Below are positions 51,839 through 61,095 of a stretch of 64,000 bases of DNA, one piece after another. Positions within the stretch are counted from its first letter, which is position 1. Every line of letters begins with the position of its first letter. This stretch comes from Cordylochernes scorpioides (lineage: Eukaryota > Arthropoda > Arachnida > Pseudoscorpiones > Chernetidae). The position numbers and the translations under genes are program-made. Under the pieces are notes generated by a model. It was not told the DNA's origin, searched no databases, and saw nothing but the letters and a program-made list of their open reading frames with translations. The DNA lies in assembly GCA_030710605.1 (NCBI GenBank), contig CP092870.1, forward strand, positions 20,126,684 to 20,190,683, given 5' to 3'.

Positions 51839-52933
51839 CTACTCCTCCCTCAGCTTGCTCAAATAGCGCAGTTTCTGTGTCGTTGGGTTAGATCCCATAT
51901 TCTGGCACTCGCTAAACTCGACATCTGTCTGTTCTTGTAGAAACATGGAAGGTGATATTGTCACAAGATCATTCGGATCGTCGCTGACATAAGTCATGGG
52001 CCTTTCATTCATCACTGCCTCTGCAGGACACAGCAGGGTCATCAATTGTTGATATGTTAATGTTGATGTTCCGAGCATTCTTTTTAGTATGTCTTTGAGG
52101 GAACGAATCAATCTCTCCCACCATCCACCCCACCAGGCAGCAGTGGGCGGGATGAATTTCCATTCAATACGCTTCACTTTCCCGTCGTTAGAAACACGTT
52201 CCCAGTCAATCTGTTTAAAGAAGTTATTGGCTCCTACAAAATTTGTTCCGTTGTCGCTGAAGATGGTGGATGGACGTCCTCGTCTCTTGATGAATCTCTC
52301 CAGGGCCATTAGGAAATCTTCTGTGCTGAGAGATATTACCAGTTCCAAATGTACACAGCGGTACACAGCACAGGTGAAGAGAACAACCCAGGTCTTGGTC
52401 TGATCTTTCAGATAGAGCGGGCCCGCCAGATCAATCCCTACCACCTCGAATACCTTGGCGTTATGTACTCGAGTGGCAGATAATGGAGCGTCTTCCACCA
52501 CAACGGGTTTAGCGGAGAAGCGGCGACATGTGACACATCTTCTCACTATTTACTTAATGGTCTGTCTCGCTTTTACTATCCAATATTTTTCCCGAAGTTT
52601 GTTCATCAAAAATTGTACACCAGCGTGGCAATTCTCAACGTGTGATTCACATATCATTTGTTCAATCAACGGATTAGTTCCATGTAATAGTACTGGCAAA
52701 CGGAAGCCAAATTCGTCGCTGCTGTAAATTAATTTTGTTTTCACACGCAGGATTCCTTCTACTTCACATACCTTCAGACCAGGTATAGAGTGGCTAGGAA
52801 AACACTCGGCCTGAACTAATTTCAAAAGCGCCAGCTCCGCTTCATCGATCTCCTTCACAGAAAGTTCGCCCTTTACTTTCGTTGAAGATCGGAGGTTGTT
52901 GATGAATCTTCTAATCCACGCCATCATCCGCAC
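51839..52933 (-). pseudogene. BEL/Pao integrase
   Basis: The zinc-binding HHCC-type part (ESHVENCHAGVQFLMNKLRE and CVTCRR) and the catalytic core with GIDLAGP, SDNGTNFVG and WWERLIRSLK, giving Asp, Asp and Glu of the DDE triad. One stop lies between 52550 and 52546, and a frameshift shortly before 51839. The tail up to 51748 still resembles a DNA-binding end. Confidence 0.88.
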
Positions 52934-53627
52934 ATTTTTTTATGAACGAGGAGAAATATTTCATGTACCAATGATCGGTACTCTTAACTGTTGTCACAAC
53001 AGCAATTTTCTTTCTTTCCGCACAGATATCTTCTTCATTCAGGTCTTTATACCCGGAAGGCCAAAATTCTTCGGAGAGTTTTAACCAGGAAGGGCCCTCC
53101 CACCATCTAGACTGTATCAGTCGGGAGAGGCTGCATCCTCTGGAGGGTAAATCAGCTGGATTGCACTCGCTAGGAACATATCTCCAATTTCCGCGATTCC
53201 CGACAAAGGTACCCCACTGATCATCGCGCTTTATCCAAGCGAGGGCTGTTGTGGCATCAGACCAGAATACATTTTTGATATCTTTTAACTCTAGAGCTTC
53301 AAAGATCATCTTGTTTAATCGTGCTTCTAGAACACAGGCTAAAAGTTCAAGTCTTGGTATCGTAGGTCTCTTGAGAGGAGCGACTCGAGACTTAGCCGCC
53401 ATCATATGCACTTCAATTTTGTCAGCAATCCGTGTCCGAAGGAAGACCACAGCAGCATAAGCTTCACTACTAGCATCAAAAAACGTGTGTATCTGCCAGT
53501 CCTTCTGTGGTACCATCAATGGATTGAAACTCCTAGGAATTGCCATGTCTTTGTGCAGCTGAAGGTCGTCGAACCATAGGCTTAGTTCATCCTTGTAGTG
53601 ACGGTCCAATTCATCGTCCCATGCCAA
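52911..53627 (-). pseudogene. BEL/Pao RNase H region
   Basis: Contains HTFFDASSEAYAAVVFLRTR, KRPTIPRLELLACVLEARL and FWSDATTALAWI, the RNase H-like domain of Pao elements. In frame with the reverse transcriptase but separated by a stop. Confidence 0.85.
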
Positions 53628-53636
53628 CTTTAGAGT

Positions 53637-54694
53637 TCAAGCTTTTTGCAATAGAATTTTAGGCTTTATTAATATTGGGTTCAGAAATCCAATAGGGTCA
53701 TATATCTGAGCTAAGCAGGACAGGATACTCCTTTTGGTTATCTTGGGGGGTATGGCTACGGAAATTTCACATGACAAACAATCTTCCCTTTTATCCCAAC
53801 ATATACCAAGCACTTTAGATATCTCTGCTCTTTCAAAGGGGTAAGTATCGGAGGCCACGTCCAGGCTATGCTCCCAACGGCTTAGCTCCATCCGAGCATT
53901 ATCCATGATGGACGTTGCGGTCAATTTGAGATCTTGTAACTCTTCAAAAGAGTTCACGCTTGTGACTAAATTGTCCACGTAAAAGGATTTCTGCAACCTC
54001 TGAGCTAACGGTTTATGTTCAGGTCGAATATTAGACAGGTGGTATTCGATTACTGCCCCCAAAATGAAAGGACTACAAATAACACCGAAAACGACACGTC
54101 TATGTCGGAATACTTCTGTCTTTTCTCCATTTTGGAAATACCACAGAAAACGCAGGTAATCTCTGTTACTTTCAATCACCTCAATCTGAAGAAACGCTTT
54201 CTTAATGTCTGCCACGACACCAAACTTGCCATTTCTAAACCTTAGCATAAGGTTGGGAATCATCTCTATGGGGTTAGGTCCTTTTTCAAGATAGTAATTT
54301 AAAGATGGGGATCTATAGACCTCGCTAGAAGCATCAAAGACTGGCCTGATAGGCGTAGTCCCACTGGAGAGTTTCACCACCGGACGATGAGGCAGGTAGA
54401 AGGCCTCACAGCGTCGTGTTGTTCAGCTGGGACTTTCTCAATTATCCCATCATCCAACCAGCCTCGGAAAATATCATCATAGTCCTCATAAAGATTCAAA
54501 GAGATTAATTTCTTAGTCGTCTGTTCTAATCTCTTCATAGCAATCTCCCGGTTGTCCGCGATTTTAGCTTTCTCTACAGTCCACGGGAGGGAAACTACAA
54601 ATCTTCCAGAAACAGAATGTTGGACTGTTTTTAGAAAATGTCGACGCGTCAGTGCGTCTCTCAGATCTCTCTGTTTAACCTCAATAGGATCCAC
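53637..54694 (-). pseudogene. BEL/Pao reverse transcriptase
   Basis: The part before the core (54694-54374) ends RPSTCLIVRW. After a frameshift the core (54380-53637) has RPVFDASSE, VADIKKAFLQI (first catalytic Asp), FGVICSPFILG and FYVDNLVTS, where the usual YVDD is YVDN. Confidence 0.85.
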
Positions 54695-54715
54695 AATGCC
54701 AAGAACATCGAGATT

Positions 54716-55890
54716 CTACAGATTGATTATACTGCTCTCCGAAATTGTCATCGTTGTAACATGATGAGCGAGTGAAACGTCACTACCTGGCTGACGTTCT
54801 CCCATTAAAGTCCATCCAAAACGCGTTTGCGACGTAGTCAAGCCATTTGACAACACACAAGATTTCATCATGAAAATAGATCCCAACATATCGCATCCTA
54901 GAAGTATTTTAATTTCCATGTCATCCTTTCCAATATCAAGAACCAGATTCTGCGGGCTTTGAGTTCTTTCAACCATGGCCCGCGGCTCAATCTTGGTAGG
55001 TTACCACAGATTTTTTGTTGGTCAAGAAGCTTCGCTACCATCTTAAAATTCCCCGATGCATGACCCAAATTGACTCTGTATTCTTTGTGGACACTTTTAC
55101 TAGTATGACCTCCAAACACCACATGTTTAAGTGATTCCCGGCCAATGGGAGATAGTCCGAGATCCTGGGCAGTTTTAGACAAAATATAGGATCGTTGGGA
55201 ACCTGTGTCAAGGAGGGCACGCACTACTTTCGCCGAAGTCGCACCTTCGACCTTAATCTTCAGAGTCTGTAGCAAAATCAGAGACGAAGCGCTAAGACCG
55301 GAGAATAAAACTCCGTTTTCAACTGTAGGAGAAACGTCACAGTCTTCCACCTGTTCCTTGTCTTCATCCGCTGACTCTCGTCCAGGAGCATTAAGAGGGC
55401 ATAAAATATCAAGGTGCTTCTTCTTACATCGAATAAATTCAGTTATGCGCCTTCTACAATTAGAAGAGATAAGACCTGGTTGGAGGCAGGAGAAACAACA
55501 TTCAGCGTTTTTAATACGCTCTCTTCTTTCTTTAATGCTCATTCTGCGTGCAGCAAGACATTCTGTGTTTTTATTATCTTTATTACAAAAGATGCAATTC
55601 TGGGCACGTCCAGCAAAGAGTTCAGAGGCCGTAGCTATCTTAGCAGGATGTGATTGTCTGCCCACGTTTCTATCCTGTTTCAGAGATTTGAGTCCAAACT
55701 TGGATCCAGCTAAGGCTCTGTCTTGTTCTGCTGCAGCTTCCTTTTGGAGAAACTCCATAATTAGGTCAACTCTAGTTTGAGTCGAATCATTAGCATCCAT
55801 CTTGACATCATGGAGGGGGCTTCTTTGCCAAGCCTTCATGAGATCCTCTGAGAGACATGCCTCAATCATTGGAAATATAAATACAGACAC
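54716..55890 (-). pseudogene. BEL/Pao zinc knuckles and aspartic protease
   Basis: The frame 55890-54898 shows two cysteine clusters (CIFCNKDNKNTEC and CCFSCLQPGLISSNC) and then the protease motif LLDTGSQRSYI. The frame 54976-54716 continues with ILLGCDMLGSI and TTSQTRFGWTLMGE (DUF1758-type). A frameshift separates the two. Confidence 0.85.
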
Positions 55891-56645
55891 ATCTGTCTGG
55901 CCTCAATCTTTAAATATTCCAATGCTCTCAATTGAGTCACCAACTCATCATGAAATGAAGTCACCTTCAACTGTTGTTCGGAGAAGCAATCGATCATAAG
56001 GCGGATAAGGTCCCTGACATAGACTTGATGCAACAGTTCAGGCCTTCCAAATATTTCTGTCAAAGTTTCTATAACTTTGGGGTAATTCTCGGCAGTCAGG
56101 GGGTAACTATCAACCAGTTTACTAGCTCTGGTTCCCGGCGACATAGATTGCACAAGATATTGAAACTTGTCGCTGTCTTCTAAAGTGGGATCGACATGTA
56201 TCTTGTTGAACTGTGCCCACTATCCCAACCAATCTTTTATTTCTCCTGTAAACTTCTTTAATTCTATCTTGGGTAGTTTTACAGTTATATGGTGTGAGCT
56301 AGAAGCGAAGCTCACTTCACTGGTCATGGGACTGGATGCAGCGATCCTGGGTTCAACAAGAGCGAGACATTTTTTATATATCCACTTATATCTCTGGGTA
56401 TATTGCAAGGCTTCCTCATCGTCTTGCTCTAGTTCCTCTTCGCTAACGTCTGAAGTTAGCATGAAGTCTCTTATCTTGCTTTGGATCACAAGAAGTACAC
56501 CGTGAGTTTCTTCAATGATCTCTCTATTATATTCAATGTCCTCTACAGGTATCGGTGGAGTACCTGACAGAAACTCTTCTGTCGTCTTCAAGCTGCGAGT
56601 TAGTCGCTTTCTAAGTAAATTTCTATGTCTTTTTAAAATTTCCAT
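55866..56645 (-). pseudogene. BEL/Pao gag-like region
   Basis: Starts MEILKRHRNLLRKRLTRSLK. A coiled-coil-like N-terminal part is followed by the DUF1759-type block LPKIELKKFTGEIKDW, then SPGTRASKLVDSYPLTAENY. One in-frame TAG (at about 56220) splits it, and a frameshift follows near 55880. Confidence 0.8.
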
Positions 56646-56770
56646 TTTTCAAAAAACACTATAAACAGAAGGTAAAACAAAAGGTACTTATCTTAAGTCT
56701 TGAACTTGTACTCCGCCGTTAATCCACTTGATCTTGCCTTGTCAGAAGCCCACCCGCGGACGCCACTTTG

Positions 56771-57076
56771 TGTAGAAATGTCGGGTAGTCGTTTCACAAA
56801 ACACTGTGCTAGTTCGGTAGAAGAATTCGCAGTGATGATTCTTTTGTGGGCTGTTGCAAGGATTTAAATAAGATCACTAAATAGCAGAAAGGAGAGGGTA
56901 AAAGTCTCCTTCTAACTAACTTTATTTAATACATCTTAAGAGGACTGAGGAAAATACCCAACTGGTCGGTAGCAGACCAAGCCGTGTTCTGGTCCTTTGT
57001 TGGCGGCTGGCGCCGCTGGGGCTTGTTTGTTTACAGTCGTCACCGGAGCCGTCTGGACGGCGTCCATTATTCCACA
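56771..57076 (-). repeat. BEL/Pao 5' LTR
   Basis: 306 bp; on the minus strand it begins TGTGGAATAATGG and ends ACATTTCTACA (TG...CA). An AATAAA lies in its middle. A TGGCG sequence shortly after its end could be the primer-binding site, but the tRNA cannot be assigned. Confidence 0.8.
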
Positions 57077-57364
57077 CAAAGGTTCTGCCCCATTGAGGTT
57101 CACAACATATTCATAGTTCTAAAAACACTAAACAAAGAAATATATTAAGAAGACAGCATCTGATCGTGCAATTGATTCTTATACCTTTTTGTAAGAAATT
57201 AGGAACAAATTAAAAATGTCATTCAAACCTAATTTTATTTTATATACCCTTTTGTTAATATTCTGTAATTATTTATCAATTTTTATTTTTCTATGTTAAT
57301 ATATATACATAATTGTATTTGGAGTATCTTCGTACTGCACAATCTGTGATTTTAAATATAATAT

Positions 57365-58063
57365 TGTCACGTGGAAAATTAGGGAAGACAAACTTCAGGA
57401 TGGTACAGCAATTTATTTAAGGCAAGAGCAAACTATGAATGATAAACAAAAGATAAGCAATGAGGGAAGTTTACAGAGTAGCAAAATATAAACATGAAAA
57501 AAATGATACTCTGTTAATAAAATAATAAATACTTTGTTACATAGCCCCTTCCCTATGGGAGCTGTGACCCACAGATAGCAATTATTGTAGTTACTGACAT
57601 GGGTCTGACGTGCTTCTGCCAAGGATTCCATCGAAGTCTTGGAACTTTGTCCCTAGTACCTTTTCGTCCTTTTTCTTGCGGCGTGAAGAGCGGCTTTGTC
57701 GTCGTATCATCTATAGGGACATCGTCATCTTGGAGGGAAGTCTTGGCTTTAGCACGGCGGTGGAATCCTGGAGTCAGTCTCTGAAAATGTAGATCACAGC
57801 ACCCATGGCCTCAAGGTCTTCTAGGCGGTCTTCAGTTTGTCTTCCTTAATTTACCCAGCATCTCTACTAAAATTCCACGTGGAAAATTAGGGAAGACAAA
57901 AACTTGAGAATGAGGCAGCAATTTATTTCAGACAAGAACAAACTATGAATGGTAAACAAAATATAAGCCACGAGGGAAATTTACAGAGTAGCAAAATATA
58001 AACATAAAAAAAAATGACCACTCTGTTAATAAAAATAATAAAATTAATAAATACTTAGTGACA
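57365..58063 (-). mobile_element. Miniature LTR retrotransposon with 4-bp target duplication
   Basis: Two LTR-like arms (57365-57541 and about 57874-58063) share caatttattt, tgaatg-ataaac, tttacagagtagcaaaatat and ctctgttaataa. The outer ends are TGTCAC and GTGACA, and atat flanks both sides (57361-57364, 58064-58067). On the minus strand the inner part ends with a purine tract (GGGAAGGGGC) directly before the left LTR, as expected for a polypurine tract. Confidence 0.75.
57545..57790 (-). pseudogene. LTR element, C-terminal coding remnant
   Basis: The minus strand reads RLTPGFHRRAKAKTSLQDDD through PRLRWNPWQKHVRP and stops just before the purine tract. It probably represents the end of a polyprotein of the element; the enzyme domains are deleted. 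Confidence 0.45.
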
Positions 58064-58067
58064 ATAT

Positions 58068-59214
58068 TTATTCGGATAACCCAGGTTCCCAGAGCCACGT
58101 ACAGAACTCACCAACTACCCGGGCTGTCCTTCTGACCTAAGTCTTCTTGGTTTCATTTACAATGCCAGTGGAAGTGCAATTCATGAGGTGGCGCAAGGCA
58201 GATTTCTTTCTTGGGAGATTTTCTAGAGATGTTGTACTTAGGTTGGAGATCCCTAAGAGGGAGTCCGTCAGGAATCTTTGGTATTGGAAGGTTGGGCAGA
58301 GAGAGATGAAAAGAAGATGGTCCACATTTTGGTCTTCATCTTGGCAATGGGTTCAAGTTGGGCTCTTCTTTAAATACCTTTGCAAAATCTGTCAACATTT
58401 TTAAATACTATAGAGAGAATGACGGAAGTTTAAAGAATAGAAACATATCAAACTATTGATAATATTATCATAAAATATTATATATTTCAGTAAAATCTTT
58501 CATTCAAAATTTGGATGCAAAGTAAACATCAGTGAAATAGTTTCCATTAAAAGGTCGACAGCAGGTCGCGGAAACGTTCAAAATAAAAAAACATGAAAAT
58601 ATTTGAAGTAATCAATTTATAACTCAATTGACGAATGAAGTATATCAAACATATATGATAAAGTATAAAATGAACTCAACGAATATAGAAGATAGTGAAG
58701 TACATAAAACGAATATATTGTCACACATATAAATCTTATAGAAAATGCACTACAAAATATCGGGCTGATACCTCATATAATAAATTCTCCCATATATTTA
58801 ATTCCCATATACATCATTTATTATTTACAATGAATAAATTAAATTATACACTGTATATCATAAATTTGAATTTTTTAAAACTGTGTAAAGGTTTTATATA
58901 CCCTTTCTACGCTTCGTTAAGCGAATCAACCACACATTCTATCATCCATATATTAATAGAATGTCCCGTTTTAAGAATTTTTACCCAAGTTTAAACCTGT
59001 TTTTCGTCTACAGTCCTAAAAAAAAATATATAAAAATTGTAAAGTAATATTATCATGTGTTGTATAAATGTTTTTTTTTTTGTTTATGGAAAATTCCCCG
59101 AAGTCATTCTCGAATATATTATTAAAATATAATATTTCAGAACGAGTTTAAAAAACATATTGTGAAATAAATTGAATTACAGCGCTGGAAATTGGCTTCG
59201 ATCACCGACAGTCG
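58068..59214. other. Stretch without a recognised gene
   Basis: 58100-58400 is GC-richer and could be an exon or transposon remnant, but no family is recognised. From 58400 the sequence is AT-rich. A TGA lies in frame at 59169-59171, upstream of the channel start codon. Confidence 0.35.
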
Positions 59215-59471
59215 ATGATGAGCGACGCCACCAAGCAGCGGTTCTTCTTCGCCCGCTCCTGGATCCCGGGAATTCCGCAGATCGCCCGCAGCTACTCCCC
59301 GGCCGCTCGGAACGTCAAGATATTATTTTTCTCGGTCTGCATTGTGGGGTTCCTGTACCAGTCTCTGGAGTTGACGCTGATCTACCTCTCCCGCCCCGTG
59401 ATGGTGGGCATCGAGGTGGAGCAGCCCGACTCCATCATCTTCCCCGCCATCACCATCTGCCCCGGGGTGAC
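59215..59471 (+). CDS. DEG/ENaC (pickpocket-like) sodium channel, first coding exon
   Basis: 85 codons plus two bases. MMSDATKQRF is followed by SWIPGIPQIARSYS, a first membrane segment (VKILFFSVCIVGFLYQSLEL), then YLSRPVMVGIEVEQ and FPAITICPGV. The S.IPGI.qIA and FPA.TIC motifs are signatures of the epithelial/degenerin channels, trimeric amiloride-sensitive sodium channels of the plasma membrane. Start chosen at 59215 because a TGA lies in frame at 59169-59171; the next Met (59218) is possible. Donor GAC|GTAAGT at 59471-59472. The exon is strikingly GC-rich (codon third positions mostly C/G) compared with its AT-rich flanks. Other exons were not found up to 64000. Confidence 0.85.
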
Positions 59472-59662
59472 GTAAGTCCGTCCCTATCTAGGTTCAACAT
59501 CGTGAAGAAATTAATTGTGAAAAATCCTTCAAATTACACCATAAAAATAAATAAGGTTCTTTCACAGGAAATTAATATATAGTTGGAAGAGAAACCCTCC
59601 CCCTTCATCTTTGTTATTTTAAATCCTCGGTTAAGGGACTATAGAGCTACTAAATATCAATT

Positions 59663-59961
59663 AAGATTATATAAAATGGCGTACATGGATCTGTAAAGAA
59701 AAATAAGACAATTTTTTTTCTCTAAATCTTTCGAGAGATTGCTCCCTCTTTATCAATTTATTGCACAGTAAACCTAATTTACAAATTCTTGTAGATCACA
59801 TGAAAACAAATTTGTCATTGTCATTAAGTTTACTGTGCAATATATTGATAAAGAGGGAGCAATCTCTCGAAATATTTTAAGGAAAAAAAAAAAGTTTTTC
59901 TTTACAGCTCCAGGTACGCCCTTTTATATAATCTTAATTGATGGATCACCTTTTGACTCAA
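59663..59961. mobile_element. Foldback element with 14-bp target duplication
   Basis: Flanked by actaaatatcaatt at 59649-59662 and 59962-59975. The arms aagattatataaaa and ctttcgagagattgctccct pair with their complements. A short tail ggatcaccttttgactca follows the right arm, like the 19831 element. Lies in the presumed first intron of the channel gene. Confidence 0.85.
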
Positions 59962-59975
59962 ACTAAATATCAATT

Positions 59976-60239
59976 GTCAAAAAGTTAGTAAATATTTACG
60001 AGTTTACTTTCACAAAAATATATTTCACAGGTATTTCGTATGTTAATATTTAAATCGTGTTTGAATCCCTATTAATGTAAAAATAATATTTTCCTGTCTC
60101 TGTTTATTGATAAGCTCCTAAGCTACTATGCCAGTTTGCACCAACTACTTCTCTATGTTGTGTTATCATATACAAGTTTATAATATCCAGTATACTTGTA
60201 GTATATATAATATTACTAATTAAGATAATATATACACAT
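59976..60239. other. Intron-like AT-rich sequence
   Basis: Nothing recognised. Confidence 0.35.
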
Positions 60240-60480
60240 CCAGCTTTATTAAGACCACCGGTCTTATACAGATTCACCATAGGAAGAAAGGAAGCTTAAA
60301 TGAAGCTCCTGTGCTCCAGGCAGCGTAGAACCCAACAACAGCCTACAGGTTCGACGCATGTCCAGTGACTACACGTTCCTTCGTGTATAGGGTAGCGTAT
60401 CACTGAAAAGGCTAATGTGGAATCAGCCGCGTTCTAGTCTTCACTTTCTTCATCCAAATGGACCACGACATTCGGCGATT
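60240..60480 (-). repeat. Possible non-LTR retrotransposon 3' end
   Basis: ctttattaagaccaccggt and cttatacagattcaccat parallel ctttattcagggtcactga and cctatacaggattcaccag at the 3' end of the 23383 element, suggesting a related 3' untranslated region. No coding part is preserved. Confidence 0.45.
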
Positions 60481-60774
60481 CTATTAATTCCCTCCAAACG
60501 GTGACTTAGCGTATATTATTCCTTTGTATCTTTAATTACAAATAACTCACGTTCTATTTATCTTCATTGAAATCATTAATTTCCTTATTAAAGTTATATA
60601 TTATTTGTTTTTCTTCTAAAATAGGGTTACTTCTAAATTTCAAGCTTTGGAAAATTTCCCAGTTAAAATTGGCAAATTAGAATTTTTTGCGCTCACTTAA
60701 AAAAGATTTAAATAATTAAAATTTTTAAACCAAACGTTCTTATAAATTTTATTATATATTTCATATAACATTTC

Positions 60775-60905
60775 TATTTTTTAAGAATGATAATCTTTTA
60801 TTATCTTCGACAAATTACAAACATTGATATTATCTAATAAATTAATATGTTTGTAATATTTGTCGAAGATAAAAAAAAAAGATTATTATCTTTAAAAATT
60901 AGCAA
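60775..60905. repeat. Hairpin repeat
   Basis: gataatcttttattatcttcgac and the complement gtcgaagataaaaaaaaaagatt enclose a second pair attacaaacat / atgtttgtaat. Confidence 0.75.
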
Positions 60906-60989
60906 TTTTATATGAAGTATATAAAATAAGAATTTTCTGTTTTAAAATATAATTATTTAGATTTTCTTAAAATGTGCGCCAAAAAAAAA

Positions 60990-61095
60990 AAACATTTCCA
61001 CATGTGATATGGTGATATTTATATATTCCCCCACAACTCGATATTATCTAATAAATGAATAAATATCACCATGTCACATATGGAAATGGATCTTA
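60990..61095. repeat. Hairpin repeat
   Basis: catttccacatgtgatatgg and gatatttat pair with ataaatatc and the complement ccatgtcacatatggaaatg. Shares the centre gatattatctaataaat with the previous hairpin, so the two may be parts of one family. Confidence 0.7.

Larger units (their letters stand above)
51748..57076 (-). mobile_element. BEL/Pao LTR retrotransposon, 3'-truncated
   Basis: Reads right to left: LTR (57076-56771), leader, gag-like region, protease, reverse transcriptase, RNase H and integrase. It stops within the integrase tail at about 51748, where repeat block X begins, so the 3' LTR is missing. The coding region carries about four frameshifts and about four stop codons. It is described here only as a broken genomic copy. 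Confidence 0.9.

Noticed and set aside
56771-57076. 3' LTR of the BEL element to the left of 51840
   Set aside because: No sequence matching the 57 kb LTR was found at 51.3-51.8 kb; block X occupies that place.
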